From an uncultured Candidatus Saccharibacteria bacterium (GTDB lineage: Bacteria; Patescibacteriota; Saccharimonadia; Saccharimonadales; Saccharimonadaceae): a stretch of DNA of 14,872 nucleotides. Under the pieces are notes generated by a model that saw nothing but the letters and a program-made list of their open reading frames with translations, ran no database searches and was not told where the DNA came from. Below, piece by piece: positions 1 to 5,713 of this stretch. The position numbers were made by a program, and so were the translations under genes. Location of the stretch: positions 1 to 14,872 of the forward strand of contig CAMHRH010000013.1 in the NCBI GenBank assembly GCA_946187605.1. Direction: 5' to 3'. The first letter of the stretch is position 1; the number at the start of each line of letters is the position of its first letter.

Positions 1-2
1 AA

Positions 3-269
3 AATAATAAAATTCTGCTTTGTATCGAATATCCAGACAACGAGCTAAAAATACGCCGCCGTAATTTTTACCTTACGAACGGCATGCACTCCACTGGAGC
101 AATTCTCGAAAACTTTGGTCTAAAGTACGAGTTCCTATGCTCTCAGCCGGATTATCAGCCGAGTGCAGAGACGATTAGCGAAATTTATAAAACACTTGCC
201 GACAATTCGGAGGCTGGGCTAGAGATACGCAAGAACCTGGAAACGGAAAACATTCGCATAGGATACTAA
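3..269 (+). CDS. GNAT-like acetyltransferase, C-terminal fragment
   Basis: The reading frame is open from the left edge of the window to a TAA, so this is the 3' part of a gene that starts outside; the first internal ATG at 84 is unlikely to be the true start. About 88 residues are visible. They include R-R-R-N-F-Y-L-T-N-G followed by a Thr-Gly and then Y-E-F-L-C. The pattern of an arginine-rich stretch, Phe-Tyr, Asn-Gly and a late strand ending in a Tyr/Leu segment is typical of the last helix and strands of GNAT N-acetyltransferases, which move an acetyl group from acetyl-CoA to an amine. The substrate cannot be judged because the acetyl-CoA binding loop lies outside the window. A rho-independent terminator follows. 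Family assignment is tentative. Confidence 0.5.
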   Translation, partial: NNKILLCIEYPDNELKIRRRNFYLTNGMHSTGAILENFGLKYEFLCSQPDYQPSAETISEIYKTLADNSEAGLEIRKNLETENIRIGY

Positions 270-318
270 AACACATGACTTTATAAATTTCATCCCTATG
301 GAGCACCATTTTTTTATT

Positions 319-340
319 GAGCCCTTGGCTCTATTTTTTT
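319..340 (+). terminator. Rho-independent terminator of the acetyltransferase gene
   Basis: GAGCC, a CTT loop and GGCTC form a 5-bp GC-rich stem, followed by TA and seven Ts. It lies 50 nt after the TAA of the upstream gene and faces the convergent transporter gene. Confidence 0.7.
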
Positions 341-370
341 GTTTTATAAACATTAAACTAGCTGTTATAT

Positions 371-400
371 AAAAAGCCCCGCCGATTAAGGTGAGGCTAT
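371..400 (-). terminator. Rho-independent terminator of the MFS gene
   Basis: The stem runs from 375 to 398: A-G-C-C-C-C-G-C-C against G-G-T-G-A-G-G-C-T, with one mismatch and one G-T pair around a GATTAA loop. On the minus strand it ends in TTTTT. It begins a few bases after the transporter stop codon. The plus side is also followed by Ts, so it may act in both directions. Confidence 0.75.
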
Positions 401-403
401 TTT

Positions 404-1579
404 TTAACGTTCTCTCTTGAGGCGAATTGCTACCGGGATTGCGAGCGGTAAAAATATAAGAATCGTGGTTGCGATTGCGTTTTTGGGGTCGATGTCCGCG
501 GCGCGATTTATGAGCCACACTGAGATAATGTAGAACGACTGTGAGCATACGCGCGCAAATGATTCGACCGAAGCCTGCTCTTCTGGCGCTACGTATTCTT
601 TGACGCGTGGCATCATTGTTGCCGACGTCCAGCCCTGAACCATGCCGAAAACGACATAGAGCCAAACTGTTGCAATATTTAAAGAGAGAAACATAATCGA
701 ACCAGCAACCGAAATGGCGAGAATCGGGAAAATGAAGACCTGCCAGTCGCGCAGTTTGATTCCGATTTTTCCACCGAGGTGCGAACCGAAGCTCGCTGCA
801 AGATAATTGCCGGCCCATCCGAGCGATACGATACTAAGTGGCACGCCTACGACTAACATGAGCGGCGTGAATACCCAAATGATGCCGTGGGTGATTTCCC
901 TGACGACAACATAAGCTGCGATGCGGGTCCTTAACTTCTTATTTGAGAGATTGCGTGCGATAACGTCTGTAATCTGTTTGAGATTGCCTTGCTGGGAATG
1001 ATTCAGGCGCGGGGTATCATCGTAGATGAATAGACTAATGATTGCTCCGCCGAAATAGCCGACACTTGAAAGCGCAATCGCTAAGCGAAAGCTAATAGCG
1101 CCAATTGGTCCGCCGAGTAGCAGCATAACTAGGGTTTCGAGCTGCATCAGGGTGGATGTTTTTGCAAATAATTTGCGGAAGAGCTTGCCGGTTTTGTCTT
1201 CGCGGTCCGAAAATAGCTTCAGCATGCTTGAGTCCACCCCCTGCGAAAAGGCCGCGCCTATGCCGAAGAGGCATTCGCAGGCTACTACTTGCCAGAAACA
1301 GTTTGTCTGAGAGTACACTAGTAAGGTAAATGCGCATATGCAATCCCCGATAATGTTTGCCATCTTGCGCCCGAAGCAGTCGGCCACCCATCCAAGGGGC
1401 ACATTTAGGAGCATGGCGATAGCAGTGAACATCATCTGAGACAATGCGATTTCAGTCTGGTTAAGACCGATACTTTTAAAGAATGGCGTCATGATTGCCA
1501 TCGACATTAGTCCAGACGTAACGATTGTTTCCGTCATAACCAGCTTGATGTTGCGGCGATTGCGGTTCATATTTCTCAT
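404..1579 (-). CDS. MFS (major facilitator superfamily) efflux-type transporter
   Basis: A 391-residue polytopic membrane protein with about 12 hydrophobic spans. The loop after span 2 carries the MFS motif A in the form G-W-V-A-D-C-F-G-R-K (residues 63-72), and a long hydrophilic stretch near the middle separates the two six-helix halves. These features fit a proton-coupled transporter of drug-efflux type; the substrate is not visible. The start chosen is the ATG at 1579 because a strong Shine-Dalgarno GAGGAGG (1587-1593) lies 7 nt upstream; a longer frame back to 1627 has no such site. The mRNA probably starts near 1809, giving a leader of about 230 nt with a 33-codon upstream ORF and two strong hairpins, an arrangement like that of attenuated antibiotic-resistance genes. 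A terminator follows the stop directly. Confidence 0.85.
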   Translation of the reverse strand: MRNMNRNRRNIKLVMTETIVTSGLMSMAIMTPFFKSIGLNQTEIALSQMMFTAIAMLLNVPLGWVADCFGRKMANIIGDCICAFTLLVYSQTNCFWQVVACECLFGIGAAFSQGVDSSMLKLFSDREDKTGKLFRKLFAKTSTLMQLETLVMLLLGGPIGAISFRLAIALSSVGYFGGAIISLFIYDDTPRLNHSQQGNLKQITDVIARNLSNKKLRTRIAAYVVVREITHGIIWVFTPLMLVVGVPLSIVSLGWAGNYLAASFGSHLGGKIGIKLRDWQVFIFPILAISVAGSIMFLSLNIATVWLYVVFGMVQGWTSATMMPRVKEYVAPEEQASVESFARVCSQSFYIISVWLINRAADIDPKNAIATTILIFLPLAIPVAIRLKRER

Positions 1580-1586
1580 AAATATT

Positions 1587-1593
1587 CCTCCTC
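1587..1593 (-). promoter_or_regulatory. Shine-Dalgarno site deciding the MFS start
   Basis: GAGGAGG on the minus strand, 7 nt before the ATG at 1579. It overlaps a CTCGAG palindrome. Most core genes in this window lack such a site, so the transporter is translated by the classical route, separate from its leaderless upstream ORF. Confidence 0.8.
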
Positions 1594-1663
1594 GAGAAAA
1601 CGTTGTAAAAGTTCCAGCCGTCATCATTTTTATACGGCTAGATTGGTCTCAAAGATGGCTTTT

Positions 1664-1698
1664 TATCTAGATAAGCTGCTTTGAAACTTATCTAGATA
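1664..1698. repeat. Perfect inverted repeat with twin TATCTAGATA palindromes in the MFS leader
   Basis: ATCTAGATAAG (1665-1675) and CTTATCTAGAT (1687-1697) are exact reverse complements around an 11-nt loop. Each arm contains the self-complementary 10-mer TATCTAGATA (1664-1673 and 1689-1698), with centres 25 bp apart. There is no T tract after it on either strand, so it is not a simple terminator. It may be a hairpin in the leader RNA, or a pair of operator half-sites for a dimeric repressor. On the minus strand its loop reads TTTCAAAGCAG, and with the preceding G it resembles the first arm of the upstream structured region. Confidence 0.75.
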
Positions 1699-1707
1699 TA
1701 CAAAGAG

Positions 1708-1809
1708 TTAGACAGTTTCGATAGCACTGGAATTTGGAGCGGCAAAAACTAGACCGCAATATACGACCTCTGTATTCTTACTCCAGTGCATTGAAACTAT
1801 ATTATTCAT
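1708..1809 (-). CDS. Putative 33-aa leader peptide (uORF) ahead of the MFS gene
   Basis: On the minus strand an ATG at 1809 opens a 33-codon frame ending with TAA at 1708-1710. The peptide begins M-N-N-I-V-S-M-H-W-S-K and contains V-V-Y-C-G-L-V-F-A-A-P near its middle. The ATG lies 6 nt after an excellent extended -10 box, so transcript start and start codon probably coincide (leaderless). The coding sequence contains both arms of a long inverted repeat (1714-1731 and 1782-1798), so ribosome position on the frame would control folding. This is the layout expected of a regulatory leader peptide for the transporter 129 nt downstream. It was too short for routine gene calling. No homologue is recognised, and it could instead be a chance frame through a structured RNA. 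Confidence 0.5.
   Translation of the reverse strand: MNNIVSMHWSKNTEVVYCGLVFAAPNSSAIETV
1714..1798 (-). promoter_or_regulatory. Structured leader RNA (long inverted repeat, possible three-way junction)
   Basis: On the minus strand the arm AGTTTCAATGCACTGGA pairs with TCCAGTGCTATCGAAACT: 6 bp, one mismatch, 2 bp, one bulge, 8 bp. Between the arms are two smaller hairpins, ATAC-N7-GTAT (1761-1775) and GCGG-N11-CCGC (1739-1757). Together they could make a three-way junction just after the predicted transcript start. The second arm could pair alternatively with the loop of the downstream hairpin (1676-1686 and flank), which repeats AGTTTCAA. This fits an attenuator or riboswitch-like switch controlling the transporter. 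It matches no riboswitch class that I recognise. Confidence 0.55.
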
Positions 1810-1815
1810 ACCTTC

Positions 1816-1844
1816 ATTATACCACAAACGCTTTAAAAAGTCAA
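1816..1844 (-). promoter_or_regulatory. Promoter of the uORF/MFS transcript
   Basis: On the minus strand TTGACT (1839-1844), a 17-bp spacer and TATAAT (1816-1821), with TG one base before the -10 box (extended -10). This is the best consensus promoter in the window. The predicted start is at about 1809, the A of the uORF ATG. Confidence 0.85.
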
Positions 1845-1860
1845 TTAATATTGGAAAATA

Positions 1861-1869
1861 TGTTATAAT
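1861..1869 (+). promoter_or_regulatory. Extended -10 promoter of the acidic-protein gene
   Basis: TGTTATAAT at 1861-1869 is a perfect extended -10 box. The matching -35 position (1841-1846, TCAATT) is weak and overlaps the -35 box of the divergent transporter promoter. The predicted start near 1876 gives a leader of about 70 nt containing an AGAGCTCT palindrome. Confidence 0.65.
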
Positions 1870-1946
1870 AAATGTAAAGAGTTATATAAGAGAGCTCTTT
1901 TCGCATTATTCGCTCAGACATTTTGAAAAATATGGAGGTGATTATT

Positions 1947-2531
1947 ATGAGCGATAATTTTAGTTTATTTTCGATTTTTACGGACGAGAAGATTGCCACA
2001 ATCGCGAAGTGGTTGATGGAATATATTCCAACTGAGGCTACTATATCGGTGGGAGTGGGCGACTGCGTGGTTGGCATGGTGGATCCGGATGATGTTAAGA
2101 TTGTGACGATCTCGCCGACAGAGACGGCGTTGAATCCGGATATCTGCCAGGAATTGCAGGATCGTATTGGGGCTGCCGCTGAGACCTATGAGTGTGGCGA
2201 ACCTATCGACTATGACACAGACGAGTTGCCTGTTCTGACTTTCGGCATCGAGAACAGGACGAACTATCTTGGCCTCGTTCTCGTGTCAGTTAAGCCGAGT
2301 GATAACAAGTTCGTCATGGGGGATTGTGATTCGGCTGACCTTATAGACGGCCTTGAGCATCTCATTATCGACATGCTACCGTTCAACGAGGGCGACATTG
2401 ACGAGGAAAGTGAAGATGACGAAAACCGAATCGTAATCGGGGCTATCTACGGCAACTTCGGTTGCAGCGGATGTGATTTCGACATAGCCTATGTCGAAGA
2501 CGATGACGACGAACCGTATTCGATTAAATAA
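1947..2531 (+). CDS. Acidic hypothetical protein with C-terminal CxxC
   Basis: A 194-residue soluble protein that I do not recognise. The start is the ATG at 1947, preceded at 8 nt by GGAGG within GGAGGTGAT; an upstream in-frame TTG at 1923 is less likely. There is no signal peptide and no membrane span. The composition is strongly acidic: runs such as D-I-D-E-E-S-E-D-D-E-N and E-D-D-D-D-E-P lie in the last third, and aspartate or glutamate is frequent throughout. Near the C-terminus G-C-S-G-C-D-F-D gives a CxxC pair; C-Q and C-G cysteines are also present earlier. It has its own promoter, divergent from the transporter, and its own terminator, so it forms a single-gene unit. Possible roles such as a DNA-mimic, metal-binding or redox protein are guesses only. 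Confidence 0.75.
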   Translation: MSDNFSLFSIFTDEKIATIAKWLMEYIPTEATISVGVGDCVVGMVDPDDVKIVTISPTETALNPDICQELQDRIGAAAETYECGEPIDYDTDELPVLTFGIENRTNYLGLVLVSVKPSDNKFVMGDCDSADLIDGLEHLIIDMLPFNEGDIDEESEDDENRIVIGAIYGNFGCSGCDFDIAYVEDDDDEPYSIK

Positions 2532-2545
2532 ACTATAAGCACCTT

Positions 2546-2574
2546 AATCCCGGGCCTAAAGCTCGGGATTTTTT
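2546..2574 (+). terminator. Rho-independent terminator of the acidic-protein gene
   Basis: AATCCCGGGC, a CTAAA loop and GCTCGGGATT form a 10-bp stem (one G-T pair), followed by TTTT, 14 nt after the TAA. It separates this unit from the helicase region. Confidence 0.85.
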
Positions 2575-2584
2575 ATGCTCATGC

Positions 2585-2614
2585 TTGGCGATTATTTTTA
2601 TCAAGCGGTAGATT
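2585..2614 (+). promoter_or_regulatory. Possible promoter for the helicase region
   Basis: TTGGCG (2585-2590), an 18-bp spacer and TAGATT (2609-2614). An ATG follows 6 nt later at 2621, the spacing seen at the leaderless promoters in this window. That ATG opens a 24-codon frame ending in UGA, in the same frame as the helicase. The hexamers are imperfect, so this is tentative. Confidence 0.35.
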
Positions 2615-2725
2615 AATGGCATGAAAATAAAGTATATCTCGTATTCGAAAAAGCCGAAGTATCTACCTAATTTTGCCCGGAGTATTTTTAACTGAATTGT
2701 TATTTTTGTTTCTCGGCGATGCGGC

Positions 2726-3502
2726 ATGACGCTTGGCGACATGTCGCTTGACGGCCAGCAGATAGAAGCGGTTGTAGCTTGCGAAGATATTCAACTAGTT
2801 CTTGCGTCTGCTGGGTCCGGCAAGACGATGAGTCTGTTGGCGAAGATTGAATATCTCGTGAGAAAGCTAAAAATCGCGCCGGCACAAATATTAGTCGTTT
2901 CATTTACGAAAAAGACTGTTGCGGAATTAATTGAGCGTTGTGCCATTAAAAATGTCGATATTCAAACGTTCCATAGTTTAGGTAATAAAATATTAAAGAC
3001 TGTTTCGACGATCGAGCAGGGTACGCGAAGCCTCGTGGACGATGCGGAATTAAGCCATTTCTTGCGTAGAAAAGTAATAGATCATTGTCGCGAGAATGAT
3101 GATTTTGCGCGCATATTTAATGACTTTGTGCTGTTTTACTTTGCTTGCCCAAAAAGCCCCGGCGCTACAAATAGCTTTCGCGAAAAGATTATATTTAATC
3201 GTCTATATCTTCGCTCGGCATTGATTTGTGAGCGGGCGTCATTAAATAAAGATGAACAGTTGATTGCGAATTTGCTCGCCATTCATGACATAAAGTACGA
3301 GCGGCACCAGCAATGCTACCGAACGCGAGTAAAATATCGACCGAGTTTTAGCTTTTGCGACGAGTATTATATTGATGCTGTCGACATTTCAAAGGGCGGT
3401 GCGAGTTTTCGCGGGCGACAATATCTGAAAGAGATAAAATGGCGACGAGAATTTCATAAGAGAAATCATTCTAAATATTTCGAGGCTAAAAGTTATTTTT
3501 GA
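2726..3502 (+). CDS. UvrD/HelD-like superfamily 1 helicase, N-terminal part (ends at in-frame UGA)
   Basis: This 258-residue frame holds the first motifs of an SF1 DNA helicase resembling helicase IV (HelD). A Q-motif-like D-G-Q-Q lies at residues 9-12, Walker A A-S-A-G-S-G-K-T at 27-34, motif Ia as V-V-S-F-T-K-K-T, and T-F-H-S-L-G as motif Ib. A segment rich in W-R-R-E-F-H-K, typical of the helicase IV insert, precedes the end. The frame stops at UGA (3500-3502), but the same frame reopens at once and carries all remaining helicase motifs, so the two parts were one gene of about 690 codons. No Shine-Dalgarno is seen before the ATG at 2726; the frame also extends upstream to an ATG at 2621, interrupted by another UGA (2693-2695). 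Either a decaying gene or UGA read-through. Confidence 0.75.
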   Translation: MTLGDMSLDGQQIEAVVACEDIQLVLASAGSGKTMSLLAKIEYLVRKLKIAPAQILVVSFTKKTVAELIERCAIKNVDIQTFHSLGNKILKTVSTIEQGTRSLVDDAELSHFLRRKVIDHCRENDDFARIFNDFVLFYFACPKSPGATNSFREKIIFNRLYLRSALICERASLNKDEQLIANLLAIHDIKYERHQQCYRTRVKYRPSFSFCDEYYIDAVDISKGGASFRGRQYLKEIKWRREFHKRNHSKYFEAKSYF

Positions 3503-3514
3503 AATGATGACTCA

Positions 3515-4810
3515 ATGCTAGGGCGAATTGCGAACTGGCTGCCGAAGCCGCGTTTGCTGGAACGAGAAATCCTTAATCTTATAATCGAAAAATATTCAAA
3601 AGAACTTGACGAATGTATGGCGTTTTTGCAGCATTTCTTAAATCTGCACAAAAATTCCAACTACTCATTTTTGGATTTAAAAAAACGGCTGGTGAATTGT
3701 GAAGATCGATTTGAAGATCATCGGGCTACATTATTTCTAACGCTATACCAATATGTGGCAGGGGCTTATGGCGCGTATTTGAATGAGCGGCATAAATATG
3801 ATTTTGCCGACATGATAAATGCCGCCACACAGGCGGTGCGCGAAATACCAGAATGCGCGCATTCGTATCGTTATATATTAGTCGACGAAGTCCAGGACTT
3901 GTCTCCAAATCGGCAAAATCTCATACGGGCGATCCTGGATAAGAATCCGGGATGTAGGCTTTTTGCGGTGGGCGATGACTGGCAATCGATTTATCGCTTC
4001 ACTGGCAGTGACCCGTCATTAATTTCGAACTTTGCACGAGTTTTTGGTAGGTGCACTCGAAAAAGCTACATTGAAACGACGCATCGTTTTGGCAAAACCA
4101 CTGCGAAAGTCAGTAGTAAATTTATGAGAAAAAATCCTCTTCAGACGAATAAAAAGGTCCATAGTGTAGCTAAAAACGATACGCCGATAAAAATAATTTT
4201 GAGCTCGCAGAGCGGCGATGACTCTGTGGCTCTGGAACGCATAATTAGTAGTTTGATTTGCGAATACGGCGAGCGATGCTTACAGGAGAAGAAACTGCAA
4301 ATAATTTCGCGCTACAATCATGACGTCTCGCGCATCCAGTCTGAAGCGTTCGTAAAACTGCCAAATTCGGATGGCACTTTTAGGGTTATTTGGCATGATT
4401 GGCTCGAGTTTGAATATTGCTCAATGCATAAATCGAAGGGTATTACGCGAGATATTGTGATTGTATTAAATATGAACTCGACGCCTTTTGGGATGCCGGC
4501 GACTAGAGAAAATGATCCGCTCATTGATGCATTTTTAGCTCCGGAAGAGAAGCATCCGTTTGCGGAGGAACGCAGGCTATTCTATGTAGCTATTACGCGC
4601 GCTCGCGAGCAAACATTCTTGGTTGCCGAGCGACGTCGCCCATCGCCTTTCTTGTTCGAGATAGATCCTGAGCTTGACGATTTATATCGGAAGTTATGTC
4701 CGAAATGCCAGTGCGGAGAATTAATACGTAAGAATACTCCACGCGGGGCATTTGAGACTTGTTCTAATTGGAAATACGGCTGCAATTATGTGGCGAAAGT
4801 AAAGTACTAG
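3515..4810 (+). CDS. UvrD/HelD-like helicase, C-terminal part
   Basis: A 431-residue frame, in phase with the preceding N-terminal part and separated from it by UGA and four sense codons. It contains helicase motif II V-D-E-V-Q-D (123-128), motif III V-G-D-D-W-Q-S-I-Y-R-F (152-162), T-T-H-R-F (188-192), motif V as S-M-H-K-S-K-G (303-309), and motif VI F-Y-V-A-I-T-R-A-R (356-364). The C-terminus has a cysteine cluster (C395, C398, C400, C416, C423) resembling a topoisomerase-type C4 zinc ribbon, a known appendage of such helicases. Alone it lacks Walker A and could not hydrolyse ATP. No ribosome-binding site precedes the ATG at 3515. All motifs are intact, which suggests the interruption is recent, is a sequencing error, or is suppressed. 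Confidence 0.75.
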   Translation: MLGRIANWLPKPRLLEREILNLIIEKYSKELDECMAFLQHFLNLHKNSNYSFLDLKKRLVNCEDRFEDHRATLFLTLYQYVAGAYGAYLNERHKYDFADMINAATQAVREIPECAHSYRYILVDEVQDLSPNRQNLIRAILDKNPGCRLFAVGDDWQSIYRFTGSDPSLISNFARVFGRCTRKSYIETTHRFGKTTAKVSSKFMRKNPLQTNKKVHSVAKNDTPIKIILSSQSGDDSVALERIISSLICEYGERCLQEKKLQIISRYNHDVSRIQSEAFVKLPNSDGTFRVIWHDWLEFEYCSMHKSKGITRDIVIVLNMNSTPFGMPATRENDPLIDAFLAPEEKHPFAEERRLFYVAITRAREQTFLVAERRRPSPFLFEIDPELDDLYRKLCPKCQCGELIRKNTPRGAFETCSNWKYGCNYVAKVKY

Positions 4811-4817
4811 ATTAATG

Positions 4818-4826
4818 TGCTAAAAT
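4818..4826 (+). promoter_or_regulatory. Extended -10 promoter of htpX (leaderless)
   Basis: TGCTAAAAT at 4818-4826 is an extended -10 box with no clear -35. The htpX ATG follows 8 nt later, so the transcript should begin at or next to the start codon. No Shine-Dalgarno is present. Confidence 0.6.
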
Positions 4827-4834
4827 AAATCTAT

Positions 4835-5713
4835 ATGGCAATCAATATGCGTAAGCAGGTTGCGCAGAATAAACGCAATACTATTATGATAATGGTGATT
4901 TTCATCGCCTTTGTTTCGGTCATTGCCGGTCTTTTTGCCTGGCTATATAATAGCGTTTCGATTTTATATACCGTTGCAATCATTTCAGTTGTCTATGCGG
5001 TTATTCAATACTTTCTAGCCGATAAAATAGCGCTGCTTGGTACCGGTGCGCGCCAAATCGAAAAATCGGAAAACCCACGCTACTACCAGATTATCGAGCG
5101 GCTGTCAGAAGATGCAAAATTGCCAATGCCGAGGGTGTATGTTATTGAGGACCCGGCGCCGAATGCATTTGCGACAGGGCGCGACCCTCAGCATGCCTGC
5201 GTGGCGGCGACAACCGGTCTTTTGGAAATAATGAACGACAAAGAGCTTCGTGCGGTGATGGGGCATGAAATGTCGCATGTTAAGAATTATGATATTCGCG
5301 TAGGTATGATCGCGTTTGGCCTTGCATCGATTGTTGGTCTAATATCGGATATTGGCTTACGCATGCTGTTTTGGAGCGATCGCGACGAGGAGAATAATTC
5401 GCCAGTTGGCGTTGTGTTTGCAGTCTTTACGGTTATCCTTGCCCCATTCATTGCGACAATGATTCAGCTTGCGATTTCGCGCCAGCGCGAATATTTGGCC
5501 GATGCTTCATCTGCGAGCATGACTGATGCTGACGATATGATAAGTGCACTTCATAAGCTCGATACGCATGCGCGTCCAATGCGCCAACAAAATGTTGCTT
5601 CGGAGGCATTATTTATTGCGAGCCCGCTTAAAAAATCATTTATTAGCAAGCTTTTCTCGACGCATCCGCCACTAGAAGCACGTATTGAAAGGTTAGAAAA
5701 TGCCAAAAAATAG
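4835..5713 (+). CDS. htpX: HtpX family membrane zinc metalloprotease (M48)
   Basis: HtpX is a membrane-bound zinc endoprotease that cleaves misfolded or damaged membrane proteins, with its active site on the cytoplasmic side. The protein has 292 residues, the usual length. Two N-terminal membrane spans (about 15-36 and 43-61) come first. The catalytic H-E-M-S-H lies at 144-148, and the third zinc ligand is E219 in R-E-Y-L-A-D-A. Two further hydrophobic stretches (about 155-178 and 192-214) lie between them. P-R-V-Y-V-I and P-N-A-F-A-T-G before the active site are typical of the family. It opens a three-gene run: the next gene overlaps its end by 14 nt, and that gene overlaps ligA. The ATG at 4835 is supported by the -10 box 8 nt upstream. 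Confidence 0.93.
   Translation: MAINMRKQVAQNKRNTIMIMVIFIAFVSVIAGLFAWLYNSVSILYTVAIISVVYAVIQYFLADKIALLGTGARQIEKSENPRYYQIIERLSEDAKLPMPRVYVIEDPAPNAFATGRDPQHACVAATTGLLEIMNDKELRAVMGHEMSHVKNYDIRVGMIAFGLASIVGLISDIGLRMLFWSDRDEENNSPVGVVFAVFTVILAPFIATMIQLAISRQREYLADASSASMTDADDMISALHKLDTHARPMRQQNVASEALFIASPLKKSFISKLFSTHPPLEARIERLENAKK

Noticed and set aside
219..818. 199-aa minus-strand open frame
   Set aside because: Shadow of the MFS gene in another frame; low-complexity arginine- and serine-rich translation, no start signal.
1664..1698. Rho-independent terminator in the MFS leader
   Set aside because: The hairpin is AT-rich and has no T tract on the minus strand (it is followed by As).
1841..2077. 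78-aa minus-strand frame opposite the acidic-protein gene
   Set aside because: Overlaps both divergent promoters and the start of the acidic-protein gene, with no ribosome-binding site or promoter of its own.
3500..3502. UGA reassigned to glycine genome-wide, as in SR1/Gracilibacteria
   Set aside because: UGA ends ligA at the expected BRCT terminus with a terminator right after, and no other core gene here has in-frame UGA.
3500..3502. Selenocysteine codon in the helicase
   Set aside because: SF1 helicases are not selenoproteins, and no SECIS-like hairpin was seen just after the UGA.
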